A stretch of 64,000 nt of DNA from Bdellovibrionaceae bacterium UBA1609 (lineage in GTDB: Bacteria; Bdellovibrionota; Bdellovibrionia; Bdellovibrionales; UBA1609). The notes under the pieces are model-generated. The model was given only the letters and a program-made list of their open reading frames with translations. It made no database searches and was not told the DNA's origin. The translations under genes and the position numbers were made by a program. The stretch is taken from positions 124,001 to 188,000 of the forward strand of contig DCMZ01000003.1 of NCBI GenBank assembly GCA_002321895.1, read 5' to 3'. This document shows, one piece after another, positions 26,269-34,848 of the stretch (the stretch's first letter is position 1; every line of letters begins with the position of its first letter).

Positions 26269-28131
26269 TCACTCCTGATTCATATCTTTAAAATCTATCA
26301 ACTTCGACTTCTGTAAATCTCTTAACTCTTCTAACTTTTGTTCCCGCTCCGTTGGGGCACTCGCTATCGCATAGGCGAGCTCTTTTGACTTTCGCTTAAG
26401 AGCCTCTTGCTTAACCCTTCGAATACAGTCGTCGATCAATTTTCGCTCTTCACCTGCTTTTAGGTCTGCAATCTGCTTTTGAAATTGCAAATTAAGTATT
26501 TCAGGCGGCTCCACACGATCAACTAACGAAGCTGTTAAATTATCAAACTCATTGAGATTTTGTAGGTATTTCTCGTGAGTCTCGATAATTAAACCTGCTA
26601 TTTTCGTATGCGAAAATTGTTCCAGAACTCCACTGTTTTTAATGGCTTCCAGGTTTTCCGGAGATTTCAATGCTAAATTCAGTAGATACAGCTCCGCCTT
26701 GGGAGGATTGACGATTTTCACTACCTCTAAAGGGCTGTAATTATTACCTTTTTGTACAGGGTTCTGGTGGCTTTTCGGAGCCACACCCGAATCCGCTTGA
26801 AATCCTCCAGCGGCACCCAATGATTGGGTGAGCCACTTTTGATCCACTCCTAACCGATCCTGAAGCTCTCTGATATAGAGTGACTTAAGTCTTCGATCCG
26901 ACGCTTGTGCTAAATAAGGGGCTAATTTATCGACAATGGTGACCTTTTCGGTCGCGCTTCCCGTAAATCCCTTAAAATGCCAAGACATAACTACCTGAAA
27001 TAGGTCCGGCGACTTAGCCAATTTTTCTTTGAGGACCTTTACGCCATGCTCTTTTAAAAAATCATCGGGGTCGTTGCCCTCTGGCAAAACAAAGCCCTTA
27101 GGATATAACCCAGCCTTTAACAACAACGGCAGGCTTCGCTCCGCAGCCACTCGTCCCGCCTGATCTCCATCAAAAAGAACAACAACATTTTTAGAATAGC
27201 GCTTAAGTAGCTTTGCATGATCCTCAGTTAAGGCCGTACCCAGGGTCGCCACCACATTTTTGATGCCAGCGGCATACAGAGCAATAAGATCTGTATAGCC
27301 CTCCACCACAATAGAATAATCCGCCGACCGAATGAACTTGGCCGTTTCATACAGTCCATAAAAAGTTTTACCTTTATGAAACAAAGGACTTTCTGGAGAG
27401 TTTAAATATTTGGGCTTGTCTTCCGGATCCACCACTCGTCCACCGAATCCGATCACTTCACCAGTGGGTGATTCAATGGGGAATATCAATCGACCACGCA
27501 TAATATCAAAAAAGCCCGTTTTGCTTTTTTCTACATTTTTAGAGGTTTTTATTAGCCCCAACTTTTCAGCGGAACCCATAGGTACAGACTTTGATTTAAA
27601 AGTACCTGCAAGATGTTCCCACTCGGGGAGGGCATACCCTATTTTAAAAGTTTCGATGATCTCGGGAGAAAAGCCTCGGGACTGAATATAATCCCTGACC
27701 ATGGAGCCCTCCGGCTGGGTCTGCAGGTTTTTAACAAAAACCCTGGATGCCAAAGCATTGATGCGCTTTAAAAGCTCTTTCTCTTTTTTGTCTTTTTCCT
27801 GTTTCTGTATCTGATGCTGAGACGCCGGCTGCTTTGGTAAATCGATAGATGCCCTACGCGCCAAATACTCAATGGCCTCGGGAAAACTAAGCCCCATAAT
27901 GTCCCTTAAAAAGGTAAATACATTGCCTGTTTTTTTACATCCAAAACAATAATAAACCTGTTTAGAATCAGAAACGGAAAAACTGGGTGTTTTTTCATTA
28001 TGATCTGGATACGGACAAAGCCCTAGGTGCTGATCCGCCGATGAGGTTTTAAGCTGTGTATACTGTCCAATAATATCAACGATATTACTGGACTCACGCA
28101 CCTTATCTATAAACCCCTGGTCAAACTTCAC
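26269..28131 (-). CDS. dnaG: DNA primase
   Basis: 620 residues, GTG start at 28131 with a GGGGG stretch about 9 bases upstream. Makes RNA primers at the replication fork with DnaB. N-terminal zinc-binding domain (CPYPDHNEKTPSF ... YYCFGCKKTGNVFTF, Cys-His-Cys-Cys), the primase core with VEGYTDLIALYAAGI (Toprim Glu), VVVLFDGDQAGRVAAERSL (Toprim DxD) and FGGRVVDPEDKPKYLNSPE, and a C-terminal helicase-binding region that is less conserved. Sits between yqeY (20 bases) and rpoD on one transcript. Confidence 0.96.
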   Translation of the reverse strand: MKFDQGFIDKVRESSNIVDIIGQYTQLKTSSADQHLGLCPYPDHNEKTPSFSVSDSKQVYYCFGCKKTGNVFTFLRDIMGLSFPEAIEYLARRASIDLPKQPASQHQIQKQEKDKKEKELLKRINALASRVFVKNLQTQPEGSMVRDYIQSRGFSPEIIETFKIGYALPEWEHLAGTFKSKSVPMGSAEKLGLIKTSKNVEKSKTGFFDIMRGRLIFPIESPTGEVIGFGGRVVDPEDKPKYLNSPESPLFHKGKTFYGLYETAKFIRSADYSIVVEGYTDLIALYAAGIKNVVATLGTALTEDHAKLLKRYSKNVVVLFDGDQAGRVAAERSLPLLLKAGLYPKGFVLPEGNDPDDFLKEHGVKVLKEKLAKSPDLFQVVMSWHFKGFTGSATEKVTIVDKLAPYLAQASDRRLKSLYIRELQDRLGVDQKWLTQSLGAAGGFQADSGVAPKSHQNPVQKGNNYSPLEVVKIVNPPKAELYLLNLALKSPENLEAIKNSGVLEQFSHTKIAGLIIETHEKYLQNLNEFDNLTASLVDRVEPPEILNLQFQKQIADLKAGEERKLIDDCIRRVKQEALKRKSKELAYAIASAPTEREQKLEELRDLQKSKLIDFKDMNQE

Positions 28132-28150
28132 CGAGTGGTTCCCCCTAATT

Positions 28151-28603
28151 TTAATTGGATAATTTAGCTCTTACGAGTTGGCTCACTACTTTATTATCTG
28201 CAGCTCCAGAGGTGGCATCTATGACAGCCTTCATAACCGCACCCATTTGCTTCATATCTCCGGCAGCGCCCATATCAGCGACCACTTTCTCCACAACTTC
28301 TTTTACTTTTTCTTCAGACATTTGCTCTGGAAGGTAGGCATTTATAATATCCAGTTCTGCCTCTTCTTTGTCGGCTAAGTCTTTGCGGCCCGCATTGGTA
28401 TACTGCTCAATGGAGTCTTTTCTTTGTTTAGCCAATTTTTTGAGAACGTCCATGACGTCCTTCTCTGAGATATCATTAGGTCGAACCTCAATCTCTTTAT
28501 TTTTAATTGCCGACTGCACCATACGAAGGGCTTGTAGGCGATCCGCCTCTTTTGCCTTCATAGCGGTTTTTACATCACTCATAATTTGTTCACGTAATGA
28601 CAT
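28151..28603 (-). CDS. yqeY: GatB/YqeY domain protein
   Basis: 150 residues from the ATG at 28603 with GAGAGAAG upstream. The frame extends to 28633, into the rpsU terminator, so the shorter form is right. The whole protein is the helical YqeY domain (SLREQIMSDVKTAMKAKEAD, LRMVQSAIKNKEIEVRP, ELDIINAYLPEQMSEEKVKE), related to the tRNA-binding tail of GatB amidotransferase. Its role is not well defined. YqeY next to rpsU is a common arrangement; here it separates rpsU from dnaG. Confidence 0.92.
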   Translation of the reverse strand: MSLREQIMSDVKTAMKAKEADRLQALRMVQSAIKNKEIEVRPNDISEKDVMDVLKKLAKQRKDSIEQYTNAGRKDLADKEEAELDIINAYLPEQMSEEKVKEVVEKVVADMGAAGDMKQMGAVMKAVIDATSGAADNKVVSQLVRAKLSN

Positions 28604-28618
28604 GTACTTCTCTCTTCG

Positions 28619-28651
28619 AAAAAAGGGCTCCAAGTGTTTCCACCCGAGCCC
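28619..28651 (-). terminator. Terminator between rpsU and yqeY
   Basis: GGGCTC / GAGCCC arms with a GC-rich loop region, then six T on the minus strand. It lies 30 bases after rpsU and ends 15 bases before the yqeY start. It should reduce read-through from rpsU into yqeY-dnaG-rpoD, as the internal terminator of the enterobacterial macromolecular synthesis operon does. Confidence 0.8.
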
Positions 28652-28680
28652 TGTTCAAACTAAAACCAATGAAAAGAAAC

Positions 28681-28875
28681 TTAATCTCTCTTCTTCATCT
28701 TCTTCATAAGACGTTTTCTAGCTGCAATAGACTTTTTCTTGGCAGCAATACTTGGTTTTTCGTAATGCTCTCTTTTTTTCACCTCGGAAAGGATTCCTGT
28801 TTTTTCACAGGACTTCTTAAATCGACGAAAACCTTGTTCAAAAGACTCTCCGTCACGGATCTGGATGTAGGCCAC
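28681..28875 (-). CDS. rpsU: 30S ribosomal protein S21
   Basis: 64 residues with a GTG start; AAGGTGG is upstream. Small basic protein of the 30S subunit platform, involved in mRNA binding at initiation. The sequence IRDGESFEQGFRRFKKSCEK and the Lys/Arg-rich C-terminus (KKKSIAARKRLMKKMKKRD) are typical. First gene of the rpsU-yqeY-dnaG-rpoD cluster and divergent from tadA. Confidence 0.96.
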   Translation of the reverse strand: MAYIQIRDGESFEQGFRRFKKSCEKTGILSEVKKREHYEKPSIAAKKKSIAARKRLMKKMKKRD

Positions 28876-29042
28876 TTAAATCACCACCTTCCAAGGCACA
28901 CAAATTACTGGAATAATTAAAGAGTGTTTGGTAACACTGGGCCGATAATTTGACAACCATTGACGTAAAAAAGGGCAATTATTTCGATATGACGCGCGAC
29001 GGTCAGTCCTCAAACACACTGTATTCCAATGAGGACAAATCC

Positions 29043-29489
29043 ATGATGAAGCTAGCCCTTCAGCTTGCTGAGCGAGGCTGGAAAGAGCATCAAGAGGTGC
29101 CCATTGGCTGCGTAATCACACACAAGGGACAAGTGATTGCGCAATCTTACAACCAAAAGGAATCCCTCAAAATGGGAACTGCCCACGCTGAGATTCTGGC
29201 CATCGAAGAGGCCTCAAAAACACTTAATGGTTGGCGCCTTAATGACTGTCGACTGTACGTCACCGCTGAGCCCTGTGCCATGTGCGCCGGAGCCATCATA
29301 CAGGCTCGAGTGGGCACTGTGATCTATGGCTGTGATGAGCCTAAGTTTGGGTGCGCAAAAAGCCTTTACCCACTACTTACCGAAGGAAAACACAATCACC
29401 AACCTCAGGTGGTCGGAGGACTTTTAGCAGAAGAATGTTCCAAAGTGCTACAGGACTTCTTTTTACATCGACGTCAGTCCAAATTTTAA
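29043..29489 (+). CDS. tadA: tRNA-specific adenosine deaminase
   Basis: 148 residues from the ATG at 29043, which has GAGG at 8 bases and matches the family N-terminus (MKLALQLAERGWKEHQEVPIG). Upstream in-frame TTG (28950) and ATG (28989) have poorer sites. Converts A34 to inosine in tRNA-Arg(ACG). Zinc deaminase motifs: GTAHAEILAIEEA (His ligand and catalytic Glu) and TAEPCAMCAGAII (Cys ligands). VIYGCDEPKFGCAKSLY is the C-terminal signature of the family. Divergently transcribed from rpsU. Confidence 0.92.
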   Translation: MMKLALQLAERGWKEHQEVPIGCVITHKGQVIAQSYNQKESLKMGTAHAEILAIEEASKTLNGWRLNDCRLYVTAEPCAMCAGAIIQARVGTVIYGCDEPKFGCAKSLYPLLTEGKHNHQPQVVGGLLAEECSKVLQDFFLHRRQSKF

Positions 29490-29778
29490 AATTAATTTCC
29501 CTTGTCAGCCGCTTAAAACAAGCGTTTCATCATGATGGTGAGTTAATTATTTGTAAAAATTCTTAACAATTTCAGCTTCATTTTTAGGCAAATCACTAGT
29601 GATTTTCGCCAAAGCCCAAACATTTTCTATTTTATGATCCACTAAACTTAATTTTATATGAAAAAACCCAGATATTAAATCTCCGCTTAAGCAAATACGC
29701 CCCATTTTAGGAATTTAAGTCCGTTTGTGAGCGACCGATGAGACAAGTGACTCATAACAATTTTAAGGGGACAAAGTC
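29490..29778. other. Leader region of the main chemotaxis operon
   Basis: AT-rich. A sequence similar to a sigma-28 promoter (TAAGTCCG, 10 bases, ACCGATGA, about 29718-29743) lies about 35 bases before the MCP start. The match is imperfect (consensus TAAA / GCCGATAA with 11 spacing bases). AAGGGGA is the ribosome-binding site. Nothing else seen. Confidence 0.35.
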
Positions 29779-31512
29779 ATGAAATTAAGTTTTCAAAATA
29801 GAGTATTAGCAACAATATTCTTGGCCTGTGTGATCTGCGTAACTGCAGCCATTGCAGTTTCTTTCAATAAACTTGAAAATAACGGCGAGGCGGCCTTAGT
29901 GGAAAAATCTCAAGCCATTCTATCTCGCCTAGAGGTTGGAAGAAAATACGTTGCCAAACAAGGGCAGCTCGAAAATATGGTACAAGACACTGTCGCCAAA
30001 TATCCTGATGGAAAACTCACTACCGAGACCAAAGAGAAAATCCTGCAAGCGGTTCCTGTTTATGCAGCCTTAAAGCTGGGTGCTGAAGGTGCTGAAAAAG
30101 AAAACTATGAATTTCGTGTTTTTGCTCGCGAAGCTAGAAACAAGGACAACACTCCTAACGCTGAAGAACTGGGCTATTTAAAACAGTTTGATGCTGATCC
30201 CCGACTCACAGAAATTGTTGTTAGAGCAGAAGACGGCTCCCACCTTAAAGTGATTCGCCCAGTTTATCTATCGGAAGAAGAAGGTTGTTTTACCTGTCAT
30301 GGTCATCCCTCTACAAGCCCATGGGGAAATGGTAAAGATGTTTTGGGTTATGAAATGGAAAACTGGAAAGACGGCAAGCTTCACGGGGCTTTTGCTGTAA
30401 TCTCCAGCTTAGAGCCGGTTCACGCCAGAAGTAATGAAGCCGTAATGTCTATTATTCTGTGGGGATCAGGCTTTACTATCTTTGCCCTATTTATCGGATT
30501 CATTACTGTTAGAGGACCCATCGGCAACATAACTAGAGCCTCTGAAGACATGAAAGAATCAGGAGTTCAGGTCGGAACGGCAAGTTCAGAACTATCTTCT
30601 GTCTCCGCCTCTCTTTCTGCCAGTGCAAGTGAGTCAGCGGCCTCCCTTGAGGAAACCGTTTCATCCCTGGAAGAACTCTCAAGTATGGTGAGTCGAAACA
30701 CAGATAATGCAAAAGAAGCCGCGGCACTGTCCTCATCTAGTCGCGATTCTGCAGAAAAAGGTGAAAAAGAAATTAGTGATTTAATCAGTGCAATGACTGA
30801 CATCTCCTCAAGCTCTAAGCAAATTGAAGAGATCATTAACGTGATCGACGACATTGCCTTCCAAACTAACCTACTAGCTCTAAATGCTGCCGTTGAGGCC
30901 GCTCGAGCCGGTGAACAAGGTAAAGGGTTTGCGGTGGTGGCCGATGCCGTTAGAAACCTAGCAGGTAGAAGTGCGGATGCTGCCAAAGAGATCACTACTC
31001 TTATTAAAGAGAGTTCGGAAAAAGTCGAGCGTGGTGCATCAACGGCTGATGCTTCCGCTGCTGCTCTTAACGAGATTGTGAACTTTGTTAAAAAGGTCTC
31101 TGACCTAAACAATGAAATTGCCACGGCCTCTGAGGAACAAAGTACTGGCTTGAATCAGATTAACCAAGCCATGAACCAACTCGATAAAGTGACTCAGCAA
31201 AACGCGGCTTCCGCAGAAGAAGCAGCTGCTGGATCTGAGGAAATGTCGGCTCAAGCCCATAACGTTCAGCAAATGGCTAATCGACTCTTTGCCATTGTTT
31301 CCGGTGGAGCAGCACCGGCTGGTAGACCTTCCCAATCTGGTGGAAGTCATCACCATAGTGCTCCAACACCAGCGCACAATAATAATGTTACACAGCTACA
31401 GCCTAAGCCCTCTTCCTCGCAAGGATCTGACCTAATTCCTTTTGATGAAGATGACTCTGATTTCTCCAATGGCGGTGGAAGTCGAAAAGTCGGTAATCTA
31501 AGCGATTTTTAA
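29779..31512 (+). CDS. Methyl-accepting chemotaxis protein with haem-c-type (DUF3365-like) sensor
   Basis: 577 residues. Transmembrane helix 1 (residues 9-29), periplasmic domain to about residue 205, transmembrane helix 2 (about 216-236), then the signalling helices. The periplasmic domain resembles DUF3365/Tll0287 and carries Cys170-Phe-Thr-Cys173-His174, a c-type haem-binding motif, within EEEGCFTCHGHPS. The highly conserved MCP tip is IDDIAFQTNLLALNAAVEAA followed by RAGEQGKGFAVVADAVRNLA. The C-terminal tail is His/Asn/Pro-rich. First gene of the chemotaxis operon; likely senses redox state, oxygen or NO through haem. HAMP is short or absent. Confidence 0.9.
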   Translation: MKLSFQNRVLATIFLACVICVTAAIAVSFNKLENNGEAALVEKSQAILSRLEVGRKYVAKQGQLENMVQDTVAKYPDGKLTTETKEKILQAVPVYAALKLGAEGAEKENYEFRVFAREARNKDNTPNAEELGYLKQFDADPRLTEIVVRAEDGSHLKVIRPVYLSEEEGCFTCHGHPSTSPWGNGKDVLGYEMENWKDGKLHGAFAVISSLEPVHARSNEAVMSIILWGSGFTIFALFIGFITVRGPIGNITRASEDMKESGVQVGTASSELSSVSASLSASASESAASLEETVSSLEELSSMVSRNTDNAKEAAALSSSSRDSAEKGEKEISDLISAMTDISSSSKQIEEIINVIDDIAFQTNLLALNAAVEAARAGEQGKGFAVVADAVRNLAGRSADAAKEITTLIKESSEKVERGASTADASAAALNEIVNFVKKVSDLNNEIATASEEQSTGLNQINQAMNQLDKVTQQNAASAEEAAAGSEEMSAQAHNVQQMANRLFAIVSGGAAPAGRPSQSGGSHHHSAPTPAHNNNVTQLQPKPSSSQGSDLIPFDEDDSDFSNGGGSRKVGNLSDF

Positions 31513-31532
31513 TCGAATTTAAGGATTTTAAT

Positions 31533-32033
31533 ATGAGCGATCAAGTGAATGAAAATAAACTGAGCCAATTAAATCAATACCTATCTTTTGAACTGCGTAA
31601 CCAAATTTACGCAGTTCCCATTGAGAATGTGATTGAGATCAATCAAGTTGCCGAAATCACACCTGTCCCTGAGGCTCCTCACTACATAAACGGTGTTTTA
31701 AACCTTCGGGGTAAGATCATTCCCATTGTGGACTTAGGATGTAAGTTTGGCTTTAGTGATGCTGAGTTTACAAACCGGTCCTGTATTATAGTACTGGAAA
31801 CAGTCAATGGAATGATGGGGACTATAGTCGATTCCGTGCGAGATGTTATCGATATTGCCACAGACTCGATAGAAGATTCCTCCAACTTTAGTAGCGAAAT
31901 TGCCAAAGAGTACGTCGCCGGTCTAGCTAAACTGGAAGATATGGTTTGTATATTGTTAAATCTTGCTAAGGTATTAGATAAGGGCGAGCTCAGCGTAGGT
32001 GGTTCCCAGCAAACCGCTGAGCAAGCCAGTTAA
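31533..32033 (+). CDS. cheW: CheW coupling protein
   Basis: 166 residues, a single CheW domain: YLSFELRNQIYAVPIENVIEI, then HYINGVLNLRGKIIPIVDLG (the NLRG signature), and VDSVRDVIDIATDSIE. Couples the MCP to the CheA kinase at the membrane array. It lies 20 bases after the MCP gene and has a good AAGGA site. The C-terminal Ser/Gln-rich tail is not conserved. Confidence 0.94.
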   Translation: MSDQVNENKLSQLNQYLSFELRNQIYAVPIENVIEINQVAEITPVPEAPHYINGVLNLRGKIIPIVDLGCKFGFSDAEFTNRSCIIVLETVNGMMGTIVDSVRDVIDIATDSIEDSSNFSSEIAKEYVAGLAKLEDMVCILLNLAKVLDKGELSVGGSQQTAEQAS

Positions 32034-32054
32034 TGTTCAACAAAAGGTAGAAGT

Positions 32055-32462
32055 ATGTTTCCAGCAGATACAAAAATTCTAATTGTCGATGACATGTTAA
32101 TGATGAGAAAGCTCGTTCAGAAGAGCTGCCGTGATATTGGCTTTTCGGAGTTTATACTCGCTAATGATGGTGATGAGGCATGGAAGGTTTTAAATGAAAA
32201 TAAATCCACCATTGGCCTTGTGATATCTGATTGGAACATGCCCAACTTAACCGGACTGGCCTTCTTAAAAAAAGTACGGGCCGATGAAAGCCTCAAGAAC
32301 ATGCCTTTTGTACTTTTAACGGCTGAATCCGAAGCGGCCCAGGTGGCTGAGGCCATCCAAGCCGGTGTGGACAACTACATAGTTAAGCCATTTAACACAA
32401 ATGCGCTGAAGGAAAAGCTCACTCAAACTTATAAGAAAGTTCAAGTAAGAGCGGCTTCTTAA
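32055..32462 (+). CDS. cheY: CheY-like response regulator
   Basis: 135 residues, one receiver domain. Acidic pocket VDDMLMMRK, phospho-acceptor Asp in ISDWNMPNLTG, Thr in LLTAES, Lys in IVKPFNT. The MRKL and NMPNLTGLAFLK segments are close to canonical flagellar CheY, so this is the best candidate in the window for the motor-binding regulator, phosphorylated by the CheA encoded two genes downstream. Confidence 0.93.
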   Translation: MFPADTKILIVDDMLMMRKLVQKSCRDIGFSEFILANDGDEAWKVLNENKSTIGLVISDWNMPNLTGLAFLKKVRADESLKNMPFVLLTAESEAAQVAEAIQAGVDNYIVKPFNTNALKEKLTQTYKKVQVRAAS

Positions 32463-32500
32463 GTAATTTTTTTTGAATTTTTTTTCGAGCAGGGACAACA

Positions 32501-32998
32501 ATGGCGAGAATACTCATTGCCGAGGACGATTTAGATATTCAAAGTATCCTCAAAGATAGTTTGGAAGAAGAGTTTGAAGGCTCACAGGTAGACACCGCTT
32601 CTAACGGTGAAGAAGCCCTAGTTCTCGCCAGAGAAAACTCCTACTCTATTATTCTGTCAGACGTAAAAATGCCAATAAAAGATGGAATGGACTTTCTTAA
32701 AGCTCTTAGAGACGAAGAAATATATACGCCCTTTATGATAATCACCGGACACGGAGATCAACATATGGCGGTAGACGCACTTCGCTTAGGAGCCATCGAT
32801 TTTATCAATAAGCCTTTTGATATGAAACGGGTGTTTGAATCGGTAAGAGCCGGTATTGAAATGGGTGAGAGAGTACTCAAAGTCAATCAAGGCCTTGAGG
32901 ATATGAGATCCAAAGGAAAGCTTTCGAAGCAAGAGTTAGATAAATTGCTAAAAATGAATCTCGCCATGGCCAACTTGAACAAAAGGAAAGCCGGATGA
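32501..32998 (+). CDS. Receiver-domain protein with C-terminal helix
   Basis: 165 residues. Receiver domain at 1-125 (AEDDLDIQS, phospho-acceptor Asp in ILSDVKMPIKDG, Thr/Gly in IITGHGD, Lys in INKPFD), closer to NtrC/atypical receivers than to CheY. The last 40 residues are a charged helix (LEDMRSKGKLSKQELDKLLK). It may be a phosphate sink or an adaptor to a non-motor output. Overlaps the cheA start by 4 bases. Confidence 0.88.
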   Translation: MARILIAEDDLDIQSILKDSLEEEFEGSQVDTASNGEEALVLARENSYSIILSDVKMPIKDGMDFLKALRDEEIYTPFMIITGHGDQHMAVDALRLGAIDFINKPFDMKRVFESVRAGIEMGERVLKVNQGLEDMRSKGKLSKQELDKLLKMNLAMANLNKRKAG

Positions 32999-34848
32999 GT
33001 GACGATTTTCTACAAGAACTCACCGATGATTTTGTCGAACAGGTTTCTTATGCCCTCGATGAGTGTGAAGAAGCCTTCCTAAGCCTTGAATCCTCTGAAA
33101 ACCCTGGGGAAGAGCTGACTCAGATCTTCCGTTTAGCACACTCGATCAAAGGTGGTTCGGCGGTTTTAGGGTATGATGACCTTTCGCAGTTTGCCCACAA
33201 AGTAGAAGACTTATTGTCCATACTTAGAACCTATCCTGATTCTGTTGAACCAGACATAGTGTCTTCCCTACTCATAAGTGTTGATAAATTTAAAGAGCGA
33301 ATAGAACACATAAGAAATGGCGACCATGATGCTGAGTGGGACACTTCGGAAATTGCTCAAACCGTATCAAATCACACTAAAAACCTAGAAGCCCTGTATG
33401 GCATTGATTCTGTTCCAGAGACTAAGGCTGAAAAAATTCAAATGGCGGCACAGGCTGAGATAGATAAAGCTGATACAGAAACTAATTCAGGACCATTGGC
33501 CACTGATGATATGTCTTCTGAAGAATCTGTTACGAATCGAAAAGTGGAAGTTCTGGAGACATCTACAGATCATCAGCAACCAAAAACTAAAGCTTCCGCT
33601 GTTTCTACAGTTAAAGTGGATACCCGAAGAATTGATTCGGTTTTAGATCTCGTGGGTGAACTCGTTGTTATAAAAAGTCAGCTCATTCAAGAAGTAGAAA
33701 ATGAGCCTGGATCCCACAACAAACTTGTTTCCCTTATGGATCAATTGGACGGCATGGTTCGCGATTTGTATGACCGTTCCCTGAGCATGCGAATGACCTC
33801 TCTCAAGCCCCTGTTTGTAAAAGTTCAGAGAGTTTTAAGAGATCTTTCAGTTAGGCTGGATAAGCCAATAGATTTACAAGTTAGCGGAGAGGCCACCGAG
33901 ATCGACCGAACTATGATTGAAACCCTCACCGACCCTCTTATACACATCGCAAGAAACGCCATAGATCATGGATTAGAAAATAAAAGCGAAAGAGCCGAGT
34001 CGGGAAAACGCGAAACTGCAAGTGTGGTTTTTAGAGCTTATCAAGAAGGTGGGCATGTTGTTATCGAATTTAAAGATGATGGTAAGGGCATTCATCCTGA
34101 AAAGGTGAAACAAAAGGCCATCGAGAATGGGGTATTGGACCCAGAAACCGCAGAAAAAATGTCAGACGACGAAGCTGTAAATCTTATTTTTGCACCCGGA
34201 TTTTCTACTGCAGCGGAAATTACCGATGTATCGGGACGTGGTGTCGGCCTAGATGTAGTAAGAACCAACATTGAAAAGATCAAAGGCGGAATCACAGTTC
34301 AATCTAAAGTGGGCGAAGGAACTACATTTAGTATTTCCATTCCAATGACCACAGCTATCATAGATGGCATGATTATGGTTTCCAATGGGATCAGTTATAT
34401 TCTGCCTATTAACAACGTGAAAGAGCTTCTTCAGTTTTCTAAGGTTGAAGCTACTGAAACCGCACAGCGTTCAGAGGTTATCTTTTCTAGAGGAAAATAC
34501 ATCCCTATTCTAGATCTCCGTGAAGTACTACCCGTCTCTGAATTAAATAAAGAACAGTATAGATGTAAAGGTAGTGGCCACAGTGTCACCGACAAAACTG
34601 TTGTTATCGTTGAGCACAACAATACCGAATATTCCATCGTAGTCGATGAGGTCCTTGGAAAAGGTCAGTTTGTTATCAAAAGTTTAGGTGAGTCGTTTGA
34701 AAACTGCTTAGGAGTCACTGGCGGCTCTATAATGGGTGATGGAAAAGTGTCACTAATACTTGATGTCAATGGAATTCACAAAAGATACCTTTTAGATAAA
34801 TCCCGAATTAGCTCTACTGCTACAAATACACCCCAGGCGGTCGCATGA
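32995..34848 (+). CDS. cheA: Chemotaxis histidine kinase CheA
   Basis: 617 residues. Hpt/P1 with phospho-His49 (RLAHSIKGGSAVLGY), an acidic/Thr-rich linker (about 145-200) lacking an evident P2 domain, P3 dimerisation helices (IDSVLDLVGELVVIKSQLIQ), P4 kinase domain (N box HIARNAIDHG, G1 DDGKGIHP, GFSTAAEITDVSGRGVGLDV), and P5 CheW-like domain (PINNVKELLQF ... GKGQFVIKSLGE). Phosphorylates CheY and CheB. Both start and stop overlap the neighbouring genes by 4 bases, so it is tightly coupled in the operon. Confidence 0.95.
   Translation: MSDDFLQELTDDFVEQVSYALDECEEAFLSLESSENPGEELTQIFRLAHSIKGGSAVLGYDDLSQFAHKVEDLLSILRTYPDSVEPDIVSSLLISVDKFKERIEHIRNGDHDAEWDTSEIAQTVSNHTKNLEALYGIDSVPETKAEKIQMAAQAEIDKADTETNSGPLATDDMSSEESVTNRKVEVLETSTDHQQPKTKASAVSTVKVDTRRIDSVLDLVGELVVIKSQLIQEVENEPGSHNKLVSLMDQLDGMVRDLYDRSLSMRMTSLKPLFVKVQRVLRDLSVRLDKPIDLQVSGEATEIDRTMIETLTDPLIHIARNAIDHGLENKSERAESGKRETASVVFRAYQEGGHVVIEFKDDGKGIHPEKVKQKAIENGVLDPETAEKMSDDEAVNLIFAPGFSTAAEITDVSGRGVGLDVVRTNIEKIKGGITVQSKVGEGTTFSISIPMTTAIIDGMIMVSNGISYILPINNVKELLQFSKVEATETAQRSEVIFSRGKYIPILDLREVLPVSELNKEQYRCKGSGHSVTDKTVVIVEHNNTEYSIVVDEVLGKGQFVIKSLGESFENCLGVTGGSIMGDGKVSLILDVNGIHKRYLLDKSRISSTATNTPQAVA

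Noticed and set aside
30567..31124. 185-codon minus-strand open frame within the MCP gene
   Set aside because: Antisense to the conserved MCP signalling domain; Ala/Ser-rich composition is a by-product of the MCP coding sequence.
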